Shown here piece after piece: positions 56,359 through 64,000 of a stretch of DNA of 64,000 bases. Each line of letters starts with the position of its first letter. Position 1 is the first letter of the stretch. Below the pieces are notes generated by a model. The model worked only from the letters and a program-made list of their open reading frames with translations, had not been told where the DNA came from and ran no database searches. Made by a program: the position numbers and the translations under genes. Origin of the DNA: Croceibacterium ferulae (GTDB lineage: Bacteria > Pseudomonadota > Alphaproteobacteria > Sphingomonadales > Sphingomonadaceae); the NCBI RefSeq assembly GCF_003660445.1, contig NZ_QZVQ01000010.1, forward strand, positions 145,896-209,895, in the 5' to 3' direction.

Positions 56359-58800
56359 TCACCTTTGCAGGTTCCATATGTCGCGCGCATACTCGCCGAT
56401 CGTGCGATCGGACGAGAACCAGCCCATTCCGGCCACGTTGCGGATGGCCGACGCGGCCCACCCGTCCTGATCACACCAGCGCCGATCGATCGCCCCCTGC
56501 GCCGTGTCGTAAGCGGCAAAGTCCGCCAGCAGCATGTAGCGGTCCTCGGCCAGCAAACGATCGACGAGCGAGGCATACCGGCCAGTGTCACCGGCCGACC
56601 ATATGCCTTCGCGCAGGTCGCCCAGCACTCGCCCGAGCTCCGGCAGGTCGGCCAGCATCGTCGAAGGACGATACCCGGCCTCGACCAGCTCCGCCACTTC
56701 GGTCGCGGTCAACCCGAAGATCTCCATGTCCGCGGCACCGATATGATCACGCATCTCGATATTGGCGCCATCCAGCGTGCCAATAGTCAGCGCGCCATTC
56801 AGCGCCAGCTTCATGTTGCCCGTGCCAGATGCCTCCATCCCTGCGGTGGAAATCTGTTCGGACAGGTCGGCAGCCGGAATGATCCGTTCGGCCAAGCTGA
56901 CATTGTAGTCCGGCAGGAACACCACCTGCAACCGTCCCGCCACCAGCGGGTCGGCGTTCGCTCGGCGAGCCACGTCATTGGCCAGGCGGATGATCTGCCT
57001 GGCCGTGGCATAGCTGGAAGCGGCCTTGCCCGCGAACAGCTTGACCCGTGGCACCCACTCCTTGTGCGGTTCTGCACGGATACGCTCGTACAGCACCATC
57101 GTGTGCAGGATGTTCAGCAGCTGACGCTTGTATTCGTGGATGCGCTTCACCTGCACGTCGAACATGGCTTCCGGGTTCAGCTGCAAGCCGGTCAGGGTCG
57201 CGACATGCGATGCCAGTGCCACCTTGTTGGCGCGCTTTACGGCCAGGAAACGCTGCCGGAAGGTTGCATCGCCTGCCAGGTCGCCGGCGGCGGCGATGTG
57301 GCGGAGATCATCGGTGAAGTCGGGGCCGATAGCGTCGGTCAGCAGGCCGGTCAGCCCGGGATTGCAACCGACAAGCCAGCGGCGCGGCGTGATGCCGTTG
57401 GTCTTGTTGTTGATGCGGTCGGGATACAGGCGGTTGAGGTCTGCAAACACGGTCTCCCGCATCAGCTGGCTGTGCAGCGCCGCCACGCCGTTCACGCTGT
57501 GCGATCCGGCGAAGGCAAGATTGGCCATGCGGACGCGCCGCTCACCCGCCTCGTCGATCAGGCTGACCGCCGCCACGCCTGGTGCGTCCATCCCCGGCGT
57601 GGCCCGGGCCTCTGCCAACACATCCGCATTGATCCGGAAGATCAGTTCCAGATGACGCGGCAGCAATCGGCCGAGCAGTGGCAAGGGCCAGCTTTCCAGA
57701 GCTTCCGGCAGCAGGGTGTGATTGGTGTAGGCGAAGGTACGACGGGTGATGCTCCACGCATCCTCGTAAGCCATATGATGCTCGTCGATCAGCAGACGGA
57801 GAAGCTCGGCCACGCCGATCGCCGGATGCGTGTCGTTCAGCTGGATCGCCGCCTTGTCAGGCAGGGTGTTCAGCGTGCCGTAAGCATGCAGATGCCGCTG
57901 CACGATGTCCTGGATGGAAGCGGAGGCGAAGAAATATTCCTGTCGCAGCCGCAACTCCTGCCCCGCCGGCGTGCTGTCGTTGGGGTAAAGGACCCGGACC
58001 AGCGTCTCCGCCCGGGTCTGGTCGGCCAGTGCGCCGGTGAAATCGCCGCGATTGAACACGTCCAGCTGCAACGGATCGATAGCCCGGGCGGTCCACAGGC
58101 GCAGCGTGTTGACGTGCTGCCCCCGCCAGCCGACCACCGGCATGTCGACCGCAACTGCCTCGACCAGTTCGGCCGGGGTCCAGCGCACCCTGCCATCATC
58201 GTCGCGGTGCCATGCGCCACCAAAGCCGACCCGATGCACGCTGTCGCGCCGCTCGATTTCCCACGGATTGCCGTTCGCCAGCCAGGTTTCCGGCAGCTCC
58301 ACCTGCTCCCCGGCAGCGTCGATCCGCTGGCTGAACATGCCGTTGACGTAGCGGATGCCATAACCGAACGCCGGCAGGCCCATGCTGGCTAGGCTGTCCA
58401 TGAAGCAGGCGGCAAGCCGGCCCAACCCGCCATTGCCCAGTGCCGCATCCGGCTCCAGCATCTCGATCATGGCGAGGTCCACGCCGAGAAGACGCAGTGC
58501 ATCGGCGACCTCGCCATCGCGGCCGAGATTGCGGATCGTGTCCGACAGCAGGCGGCCGATCAGGAATTCCAGGCTGAGATAGTTCAGCTGCTTCAGCCCG
58601 CGCTGCCGGGTGGCAAGCGTGCTGGCGACCCAGCGTTCGACAATATCGTTGCGCACGGTGAGGATCGTGGCATCCAGCCAGTCGCGCGGCAGGGCGTCAG
58701 CGGGCACCTTACCGATCCGATGCAGCAGCGTCCGCGCGATCTCCTCCGCCAATGATCCGGCTGGCAGATGGACCTGCGCGTGGGGCTGGGGATGATGCAT
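56359..58800 (-). CDS. glgP: Glycogen/starch phosphorylase
   Basis: Releases glucose-1-phosphate from alpha-1,4-glucans. The 813-residue protein is the usual length. It has the start NYLSLEFLIGRLLSDTIRNLG, DAALGNGGLGRLAACFMDS, QLNDTHPAIGVAELLRLL and the PLP-lysine region EASGTGNMKLALNGALTIGTLDGANIE (in part). AGGAGG is 9 bases before the ATG. The rest of the glycogen operon (glgB, glgC, glgA, glgX) is not in the window, so it stands alone beside the accessory region. Confidence 0.96.
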   Translation of the reverse strand: MHHPQPHAQVHLPAGSLAEEIARTLLHRIGKVPADALPRDWLDATILTVRNDIVERWVASTLATRQRGLKQLNYLSLEFLIGRLLSDTIRNLGRDGEVADALRLLGVDLAMIEMLEPDAALGNGGLGRLAACFMDSLASMGLPAFGYGIRYVNGMFSQRIDAAGEQVELPETWLANGNPWEIERRDSVHRVGFGGAWHRDDDGRVRWTPAELVEAVAVDMPVVGWRGQHVNTLRLWTARAIDPLQLDVFNRGDFTGALADQTRAETLVRVLYPNDSTPAGQELRLRQEYFFASASIQDIVQRHLHAYGTLNTLPDKAAIQLNDTHPAIGVAELLRLLIDEHHMAYEDAWSITRRTFAYTNHTLLPEALESWPLPLLGRLLPRHLELIFRINADVLAEARATPGMDAPGVAAVSLIDEAGERRVRMANLAFAGSHSVNGVAALHSQLMRETVFADLNRLYPDRINNKTNGITPRRWLVGCNPGLTGLLTDAIGPDFTDDLRHIAAAGDLAGDATFRQRFLAVKRANKVALASHVATLTGLQLNPEAMFDVQVKRIHEYKRQLLNILHTMVLYERIRAEPHKEWVPRVKLFAGKAASSYATARQIIRLANDVARRANADPLVAGRLQVVFLPDYNVSLAERIIPAADLSEQISTAGMEASGTGNMKLALNGALTIGTLDGANIEMRDHIGAADMEIFGLTATEVAELVEAGYRPSTMLADLPELGRVLGDLREGIWSAGDTGRYASLVDRLLAEDRYMLLADFAAYDTAQGAIDRRWCDQDGWAASAIRNVAGMGWFSSDRTIGEYARDIWNLQR

Positions 58801-58812
58801 GAACTGTTCCTC

Positions 58813-58834
58813 CTGACGGGCGAGTGCCCGTCAG
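58813..58834. other. Hairpin in the glgP leader
   Basis: CTGACGGGC-GAGT-GCCCGTCAG is a perfect 9-base-pair stem, beginning 13 bases upstream of the glgP ATG and overlapping its Shine-Dalgarno on the minus strand. It could hide the ribosome-binding site. A further inverted repeat ATCTCGTT/AACGAGAT (58836-58843, 58871-58878) lies just beyond. Confidence 0.5.
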
Positions 58835-59009
58835 GATCTCGTTTAGCGAGTCGAAGTTGACTTTTGTTTGAACGAGATTTCGCCAGCAGGCCGCAATCTC
58901 GGTAAGATGGCGGACAGAGTGGAAGCTGCACCAAGTAGGGTTAGTGCCCAGAAGATAGCAATTATCTGATGCACCTATATATCCGGTGCCCCCTACAATG
59001 CCCCCAGCT

Positions 59010-59279
59010 TCACCGGTCATTGGCTGACGCCTCGACACAGCCGGCAATCCAAGCTGTTACGTCAGCCTCTAGCCAACCGACTGCTTTCTGCCCGAGCTGG
59101 CGGGGGCGCGGGAATGTGGCCTCGCGCATTTTGCGGTAGATGGTCGCCCGGCTTAGCCCAGTCCGGGCAGTCACCGCTGACATACGAAGGATTGTCATCG
59201 GTGCACCGGCACCAAAGACGTACACCTCATGCGACGGGTGTTGTGTGACGCTGAGTATGGTATCGGCAGGTTCAGCCAT
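59010..59279 (-). CDS. AlpA-family transcriptional regulator
   Basis: An 89-residue DNA-binding protein with a MerR-like helix-turn-helix at residues 28-75 (TILRMSAVTARTGLSRATIY, then FPRPRQLGQKAVGWLEADVTAW), the AlpA pattern. AlpA proteins switch on excision or replication genes of prophages and integrative elements. GGAGG lies 5 bases before the ATG at 59279; the core could also start at the ATG at 59198. No integrase or primase is near, so it may be a remnant. Confidence 0.82.
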   Translation of the reverse strand: MAEPADTILSVTQHPSHEVYVFGAGAPMTILRMSAVTARTGLSRATIYRKMREATFPRPRQLGQKAVGWLEADVTAWIAGCVEASANDR

Positions 59280-59349
59280 ATGTCCCTCCAGGGCAAACGT
59301 GGTGAGGGCCGGGACGATGTTGGCGCATCGCCCGGCCCGTTCTCTAAGA

Positions 59350-60057
59350 TCAGAGTGTTGATGCTATCGGTTGGATGATCTGGTCGAGATCGAGCATGAT
59401 GAAGCTCGAGAGAGGATCATGTGTGTCTAGATCACTCTCGGGCATAGCTGCGAGCTGGTCATCTACATGATAGAAAATCCAGCGGCGACTTTGCGCGGGA
59501 TCGTCTTGATATTCAGTACCAGCTTGTCCAGCTAGCATCAGATCACCAAAAAACCTCATTCTGATAGAATCTTTGCTATCAAGCTTGGGCACTAGATCAG
59601 ATATGACCGGGTCAGGTTTGAAGAAAAGAGCCTGAAACTGCTTATAATGTTCGGCATCTTTGTGAGTATCATTTTCAGGAATCGCCGCTGAGCGTCGCGC
59701 AGTCACCTTCTCGTAGAGCGCTTGAAAACTCCGATAACGAGCCGCCTTCTCGAGGACCGATATAGAGATATCTGGAAATTCCGCGGCTATGGAGATCGCT
59801 CCCCAAACGAGGTTTGCAACCTCCTTCAAGCCAGCTGTTTGTACCCCGTAGAGCGACAGCTCACGGAGCACCGCTGCGATGTAGATGGAGTCTTTGCCAA
59901 ACATCCGGTGCTTACCTCGGCCTTGAGCATGACCTTGGCGAGGCTTCAGCAAGCCTTCCTTGCTCCAGTATGCGACCGTATCGGGGGCTATACCGACGAT
60001 CTCAGCAATTTGCTGGCGCGTTCGAAGGTCTTGATCGAAAGGGTGAGGTGTGGACAT
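59350..60057 (-). CDS. MerR-like regulator with unknown C-terminal domain
   Basis: A 235-residue protein with an N-terminal MerR-type helix-turn-helix (RTRQQIAEIVGIAPDTVAYW, then KEGLLKP). The remaining 160 residues match no domain I know; they lack the coiled coil and effector cysteines of classic MerR proteins. Its codon use is less GC-rich than the flanks, with stretches such as AAAGCAAATT-like AT-richer DNA, suggesting transfer. It is divergent from the RloC-like ATPase across 519 bases and has an 8-base palindrome in its promoter. Confidence 0.68.
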   Translation of the reverse strand: MSTPHPFDQDLRTRQQIAEIVGIAPDTVAYWSKEGLLKPRQGHAQGRGKHRMFGKDSIYIAAVLRELSLYGVQTAGLKEVANLVWGAISIAAEFPDISISVLEKAARYRSFQALYEKVTARRSAAIPENDTHKDAEHYKQFQALFFKPDPVISDLVPKLDSKDSIRMRFFGDLMLAGQAGTEYQDDPAQSRRWIFYHVDDQLAAMPESDLDTHDPLSSFIMLDLDQIIQPIASTL

Positions 60058-60576
60058 GTCGAGAACATGCCCGCGAAATCTCGCTGAAGAAAGAAAAATC
60101 TTTCTTTCTCCGATTTTGCTATGGATCGGCAAGGTAGAGCTGGGCGATGTACCGATTTGGCGTGGCTGAAGAGGGTGTTGATTGCGGCCCGCCCGCTTTC
60201 GGGGGCTTGGCGGGCGCAAGCGGACCCTCGTTCAGGCGGCAGGGTAGGGCGTATAGCCCTTGAGGGAGAAGACTATGCTGAATGTCCGGGTTCAATCTGA
60301 CAGCTGTGGCAGCTTTCGACCAACTTAAGCCGTTCCACGCCGCGCGCGTTATTGGCCGCTCCTGCCCGAACCCGCCATTCCTGTCCCATTGAGCCGTCCG
60401 GCAGCAGCGCGCCCCAAAAAGCGGCCGCTCCGGAGGACGCGAAGCGCTCCTGTAAGCTGCCGTTCAAGAGACGTGCCGCGCTTCGCTGAACGCGAGAGCG
60501 CTTCCCGCCGCAACGGTGAAACCCCGCTTGCGTCGGTCACCAGACCCGATCAGTCTGGCATGACAGGGGAGGAGAC
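60058..60576. other. Non-coding spacer in the accessory region
   Basis: 519 bases without a convincing gene. Near the MerR-like start there is an inverted repeat (60087-60106). At 60180-60240 it is GC-rich again. From about 60420 to 60540 there are several GAAGCG/CGCTTC and GCGAAGCG-type short repeats. An open frame at 60273-60467 has no ribosome-binding site and no codon bias. The spacer must hold the ATPase promoter. Confidence 0.4.
60087..60106. promoter_or_regulatory. Inverted repeat before the MerR-like gene
   Basis: AAGAAAGA-AAAA-TCTTTCTT is a perfect 8-base inverted repeat 30 bases upstream of the MerR-like ATG. MerR-type regulators bind inverted repeats in promoter spacers, so autoregulation is plausible. 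Confidence 0.45.
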
Positions 60577-63237
60577 ATGGCGAAGGATCTAATGGGTTGG
60601 GCTGCCGAGCAGCCCGACTGGGTGAAGGACAGTCTGCGGCGGATCGCCGTTACGGCGGACCATTCGATCGAGCAGGCGGATGCCGATTGCATCCTCGACA
60701 ACGTGCGCGCCGCGGTCGGGGCAGGCTCGACCGTCCACCCTATGACAGCCATCGATGCCTCCCATCTCGGAGGCGGCTCGGTCGAGGCGCGGCGGACGGT
60801 GTTGGCGCAGCTTGGTCCCGTGCAGAACATCGACCGCCTCGCGGGTGGGCAAAAGCTGCGCATGGCCGGTGTGGGCATCACGCTAGTGTACGGGGAAAAC
60901 GGGAGCGGGAAGAGCGGATACACCCGCATCGCCAAGCGACTGTGCCGCAGCCTGACCTCGGACCAGCTGCGGGGGAACGTGTTCGACGCCGGCGGCGGGC
61001 CGATGCGCGTACAGGTGCGCTACCAGGTCGGCGACGACGCGGTAATCGAGATCGATTGGGATCCCGCGACGCCACCTCCCTCGCAGCTCCGTCAGATTTC
61101 GGTGTTCGACAGTCACAACGCGCGGCTCTACGTCGATAGCGGTAACCGGATCGCCTACCTGCCGCGCGAGCTCGCGATCCTCGAGCACCACGGCGAGCTG
61201 TGCCAACGGATGGCAACGAGGTTCTCGGCGGAAGAGAAGGCGCTCGCACCGCGGCTGCGGGTCCCGCTGCCAGCCGGATACACCCCAGGTAGCGCTGTCG
61301 CGCTGACCCTCGCCAAGCTGGATCCCAAGGCCCCCTCGCTGCCCAGCGAGATCGAGATCCGCAGACTGTCCGAGCTGAGCGAGCCGGAACTCGCCGAACT
61401 CGCCCGACTTGAAGCCGAGCTCGCCGCGGATCCGGTCGCGCTTGCGGCGACCCGCCGCCGTGCCATCACCGTACTGAAGCGCGTGGGCGAGGTGCTGGCC
61501 ACGCTCCGGGGGGGATTCTCGGACAAGGTCGGTGAGACGATCGCGTGGGCGCGGCGCGAGTTGGCCCAGGCAGTGGAAGCGGAGAGAATTGCGGCGACCG
61601 CCAGTTTCGCAGGCGAGCCTGTCGCGAACGTCGGCGGCGAGGCCTGGCGGATCCTGTTCGAGGCCGCGCGCCGGTTCGTCGCTGGCGGAGTGAAAACCCT
61701 GCCCGCGCGTCTGCCTGAGGCGACCGGCGACCTGTGCGTCCTGTGCCTCGAGCCGCTCACCCCGACGGGCGCCGCCCGGCTGGCCCGGTTCAACGACTTC
61801 GTAAGTGGCGAGGCCACGAAGCGCGCCGATGGGGCGCGCGACGCCTTGAAGGCGCTCCTTGCGCAGGTCGAGCAGGTTAAGGTGCCGGAGGCCTCCATCG
61901 TCGAGGAAACCCTGGCCGGATACGGACAGCTCGATGCGATCCGGGCAACGACTGTTGCCGACATCCTCAAGGCGCTGGCCGGGTTCGAGGCGAGGCGCGC
62001 CGCACTGCTGGACGAGAGGGCGACGCCTGCACCGGCGCCGGACGTAACCGCGCTCGCGGAGACGGTCGCGGCGGAATTCACGCGCCTTGAGGACGAGGCC
62101 GCCACGCTCCAGCGGAGCGCCTCGCACACCGAGGTGCTGGACGCCAAGCGGACGCGGCTTGCCGAACTCAAGGACCGGGCGAAGCTCGCCAATGATCTGG
62201 AGACGGTGCTGCAGCGCCTGCGGGACGTCACGGAGCAGCGGTCGTTGGCGGGATGCCAGGCCCAGGTGGCGACACGGTCGATCTCGACGCAGATCACCGC
62301 CCTGCGCAAGCAGCTCGTCACCGAGGAGCTCGAAAGGAGGATCGCGGAGGAGATCACCGCGCTCGACCTCACCCACCTTCCGTTCAAGGTCAGCGACTCC
62401 AGCTCAGGCGGCAAGAGCCTGTTCTCGGTCGGCCTGCAGGGCGCCGGCGCGGTGAAGAACAACCAGGTGCTCTCGGAGGGCGAGCAGCGGGCGCTCGCGC
62501 TCGCCTGCTTCCTCGCCGAGACCGGAGGCGACGACGCGCGCTACGGCATCATCGTTGACGACCCCGTCTCCTCGCTCGACCACCTGCGCATCCGCAAGGT
62601 CGCGCACCGTCTCGTCGCCGAGGCAAAGAAAGGCCGGCAGGTCATCATCTTCACGCACAACTTGGTGTTCTTCAACGAGGTCGTGTCGGAGGCGGCCAGG
62701 GCAGGGGATGCCGCGCCGCTGGTCAAGTCGGTCGTCGCCAAGACCCAGTCCGAGGGCTTCGGCGTGATCCGCGAGAACCGCGAGCCATGGGTGGCCGACG
62801 TCAATGCGCGGATCGACACGTTGCGAACGCGCGCGAAGGAACTCAAGGCCGTGACCGACTTCGACACGGACGAGTACCGGCGGCAGGTGAAGGACTTCTA
62901 CTCGGACCTGCGCGAATCCTGGGAACGCGCGGTCGAGGAGGTCGTCTTCGCGAAGACGGTCGTAAGGTTCGTGCCGGATGTCATGACGGGCAGGCTCAAG
63001 GAGGTTACCGTAACTGACGATGACTATCGGACGATCTACTTCGCAATGAAGCGGGCGTCGGAACGCTCAGGCCACGACATGTCGGCCGGCCGAGACATCC
63101 CGCAGCCGTCCCCTGATGAGATGGAAGCCGATCTGAAGGTGCTCGACGACTTCAGGATAGAGCTCGGCAAGCGGCGGAAGGCGACGTCCGCGGCGCGTTC
63201 CGCCCTCGAGGATCCGGTCGGCGCGACGCTGCTCTAA
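60577..63237 (+). CDS. SMC/RloC-like AAA ATPase, possible anticodon-nuclease defence protein
   Basis: An 886-residue ABC/SMC-type ATPase with a split ATP site. Walker A GENGSGKS is at 106-113, and a Q-loop-like FDSHNARLYVD follows. A long Ala/Leu/Glu-rich helical middle, likely coiled coil, carries CVLC at 387-390, as in Rad50/RloC zinc hooks. The signature LSEGEQ is at 632-637, Walker B IIVDDPVSSLD at 658-668 and switch H694 in FTHN. After the ATPase core, residues about 740-886 contain R779-x3-E783 (LRESWERAVEE) and H833, which resemble the Arg-Glu-His triad of PrrC/RloC anticodon nucleases, although the spacing to His is longer. GGAGGAGAC precedes the ATG. No restriction-modification genes are visible. 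Confidence 0.72.
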   Translation: MAKDLMGWAAEQPDWVKDSLRRIAVTADHSIEQADADCILDNVRAAVGAGSTVHPMTAIDASHLGGGSVEARRTVLAQLGPVQNIDRLAGGQKLRMAGVGITLVYGENGSGKSGYTRIAKRLCRSLTSDQLRGNVFDAGGGPMRVQVRYQVGDDAVIEIDWDPATPPPSQLRQISVFDSHNARLYVDSGNRIAYLPRELAILEHHGELCQRMATRFSAEEKALAPRLRVPLPAGYTPGSAVALTLAKLDPKAPSLPSEIEIRRLSELSEPELAELARLEAELAADPVALAATRRRAITVLKRVGEVLATLRGGFSDKVGETIAWARRELAQAVEAERIAATASFAGEPVANVGGEAWRILFEAARRFVAGGVKTLPARLPEATGDLCVLCLEPLTPTGAARLARFNDFVSGEATKRADGARDALKALLAQVEQVKVPEASIVEETLAGYGQLDAIRATTVADILKALAGFEARRAALLDERATPAPAPDVTALAETVAAEFTRLEDEAATLQRSASHTEVLDAKRTRLAELKDRAKLANDLETVLQRLRDVTEQRSLAGCQAQVATRSISTQITALRKQLVTEELERRIAEEITALDLTHLPFKVSDSSSGGKSLFSVGLQGAGAVKNNQVLSEGEQRALALACFLAETGGDDARYGIIVDDPVSSLDHLRIRKVAHRLVAEAKKGRQVIIFTHNLVFFNEVVSEAARAGDAAPLVKSVVAKTQSEGFGVIRENREPWVADVNARIDTLRTRAKELKAVTDFDTDEYRRQVKDFYSDLRESWERAVEEVVFAKTVVRFVPDVMTGRLKEVTVTDDDYRTIYFAMKRASERSGHDMSAGRDIPQPSPDEMEADLKVLDDFRIELGKRRKATSAARSALEDPVGATLL

Positions 63238-63639
63238 CCGCCGCTCCGGGCCGAAATCCAGCGAAAGTCTGCTATCACGCAATCCCAGCCTAGAACCTGC
63301 CGGGCAGCTTACGGCCAAATCTCAGTCGGCCCATGAGATCATGAAGTGCGATCGCCGGACGTCGGGTTTGTGATAAGACCCGCCGTTCACCACGTCGCTC
63401 GTGAACGGCAAAAATGCCCCAATTCTCGCCAATTCAGTCATCGGTGCGGCCATTTGGCGTGCCGACTGGCTTACATTAACGAGCGTCCGAAGCTGGGGAG
63501 CTCGCCATGGGCGCGGGATGTCCGATTTGGGGCCCAAAACCGGAGGCAGCTCACACCCTCTTCCTGACGTTCAAGGCTCTCTTACCACGAGCAGGTGAGA
63601 AGGGACGCGCCTATCCTCTGCGAGCAGACCTTCAGATGT
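63238..63639. other. Non-coding spacer at right of the ATPase gene
   Basis: 402 bases in which I see no supportable gene, tRNA, terminator with a T-run, or clear attachment site. Several frames are open on both strands but lack ribosome-binding sites. Stretches such as GTTCACCACGTCGCTCGTGAAC (63383-63404) form an inverted repeat, GTTCAC/GTGAAC, with a 10-base loop. Confidence 0.4.
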
Positions 63640-64000
63640 TCAATGGGCCCATTCCTCTCCAAGGACTTCGGCGCGGTGACCATCCCACTTGACCTCCACC
63701 TTGCGCCCTTCAGGATCCCCGCCCGCTTCGCCGAACAGCTCGTAGATCACCAATCCGTCAGCCTGGGTGCTTTCGATGACCCGGCCGGGTGCAAACCCAG
63801 CTGTGTGCGCCGCGCGCACCTCGTCCGGGGCATCGGCGAAGGCGATGTCGCGCTGTGTCTCTACCACGCGCCAGACTCCGTCCTCCTCCATGATGTCGAA
63901 CTCGATCTCGGTACCGTCAGGAAGGGTGCCTTCGACATCGTAGTAACGGCGCCCGTCGCGCGTCTCCGCTTGCGCTTCGGCAGCGGTGAAGCCGGCGCGG
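63640..64000 (-). CDS. PepSY-like domain protein (5' end cut by window)
   Basis: The last 119 residues of a gene that opens beyond base 64000. The sequence RYYDVEGTLPDGTEIEFDIM, then WRVVETQRDI, is the beta-beta pattern of PepSY/YpeB-like domains, seen twice, and such proteins are usually periplasmic inhibitors or folding factors. The N-terminus, where a signal peptide would be, is outside the window. It is probably the chromosomal flank of the accessory region. Confidence 0.6.
   Translation of the reverse strand, partial: RAGFTAAEAQAETRDGRRYYDVEGTLPDGTEIEFDIMEEDGVWRVVETQRDIAFADAPDEVRAAHTAGFAPGRVIESTQADGLVIYELFGEAGGDPEGRKVEVKWDGHRAEVLGEEWAH

Noticed and set aside
56347..58392. A 681-residue plus-strand frame
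   Set aside because: Antisense of glgP, whose motifs are unambiguous.
60273..60467. A 64-residue minus-strand frame in the spacer
   Set aside because: No Shine-Dalgarno, no known family and amino-acid use like translated non-coding DNA.
63322..63598. Two overlapping short frames on opposite strands
   Set aside because: Each has poor start context and no recognisable sequence, so I treat the stretch as non-coding.

Overview
The window looks like chromosomal DNA of a GC-rich alphaproteobacterium, most likely of the order Sphingomonadales. The evidence is the gene set and order (hemW-rdgB-rph | hrcA-grpE, the LpoA-like gene divergent from rsmI-yraN-gshB, radA-cvpA, pdhC-thioesterase-lpdA, phaR), the high GC, many GTG/TTG starts and ATGA or GTGA overlaps, and promoter motifs of the alphaproteobacterial EcfG and sigma-32 type. 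I saw no rRNA, tRNA, CRISPR array or insertion sequence.

Layout. 1-5,540: ilvB (3' end cut by the window), miaA, serB, an FMN reductase and a DUF418 membrane protein. 5,618-10,569: a divergent pair, a Phd/YefM-like plus PAS regulator and a 1,253-residue YadA-type trimeric autotransporter, separated by palindrome-rich DNA. 10,628-16,992: purL, xseB-ispA-coaD, a secreted peptidyl-prolyl isomerase, queA and a small exported protein. 17,092-23,014: a GT2-GtrA glycosyltransferase, an ABC-2 exporter, a DUF481 protein, tgt and chorismate mutase. 23,093-33,392: rpsD, parE, the LpoA-like lipoprotein, rsmI-yraN-gshB-dedA, and rph-rdgB-hemW-xerC on the minus strand. 33,461-40,070: hrcA-grpE, two glycine-zipper lipoproteins, a PCu(A)C copper protein with an HExxH protein, and dnaK-dnaJ behind a strong sigma-32-type promoter. 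40,113-48,653: radA-cvpA, a NifU-like protein, an MHS-family transporter, alr, phaR, proS and an MFS exporter. 48,781-58,800: rnr, a DUF4287 protein, a cupin, a universal stress protein, pdhC-thioesterase-lpdA, a 54-residue protein, a lone receiver protein and glgP.

From about 58,900 to 63,640 the sequence becomes accessory: an AlpA-like regulator, a MerR-like regulator in less GC-rich DNA, long non-coding spacers, and an 886-residue SMC/RloC-like ATPase with a CxxC motif and a possible anticodon-nuclease-like C-terminus. No integrase is in view. The right edge holds part of a small PepSY-like gene.

The two most interesting candidates are the RloC/PrrC-like ATPase, which may be a single-gene defence system, and the Phd-PAS regulator facing the giant adhesin. 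Four small stress-type genes also share GGAAC-N16/17-NGTT promoter motifs, which suggests a local general-stress regulon.
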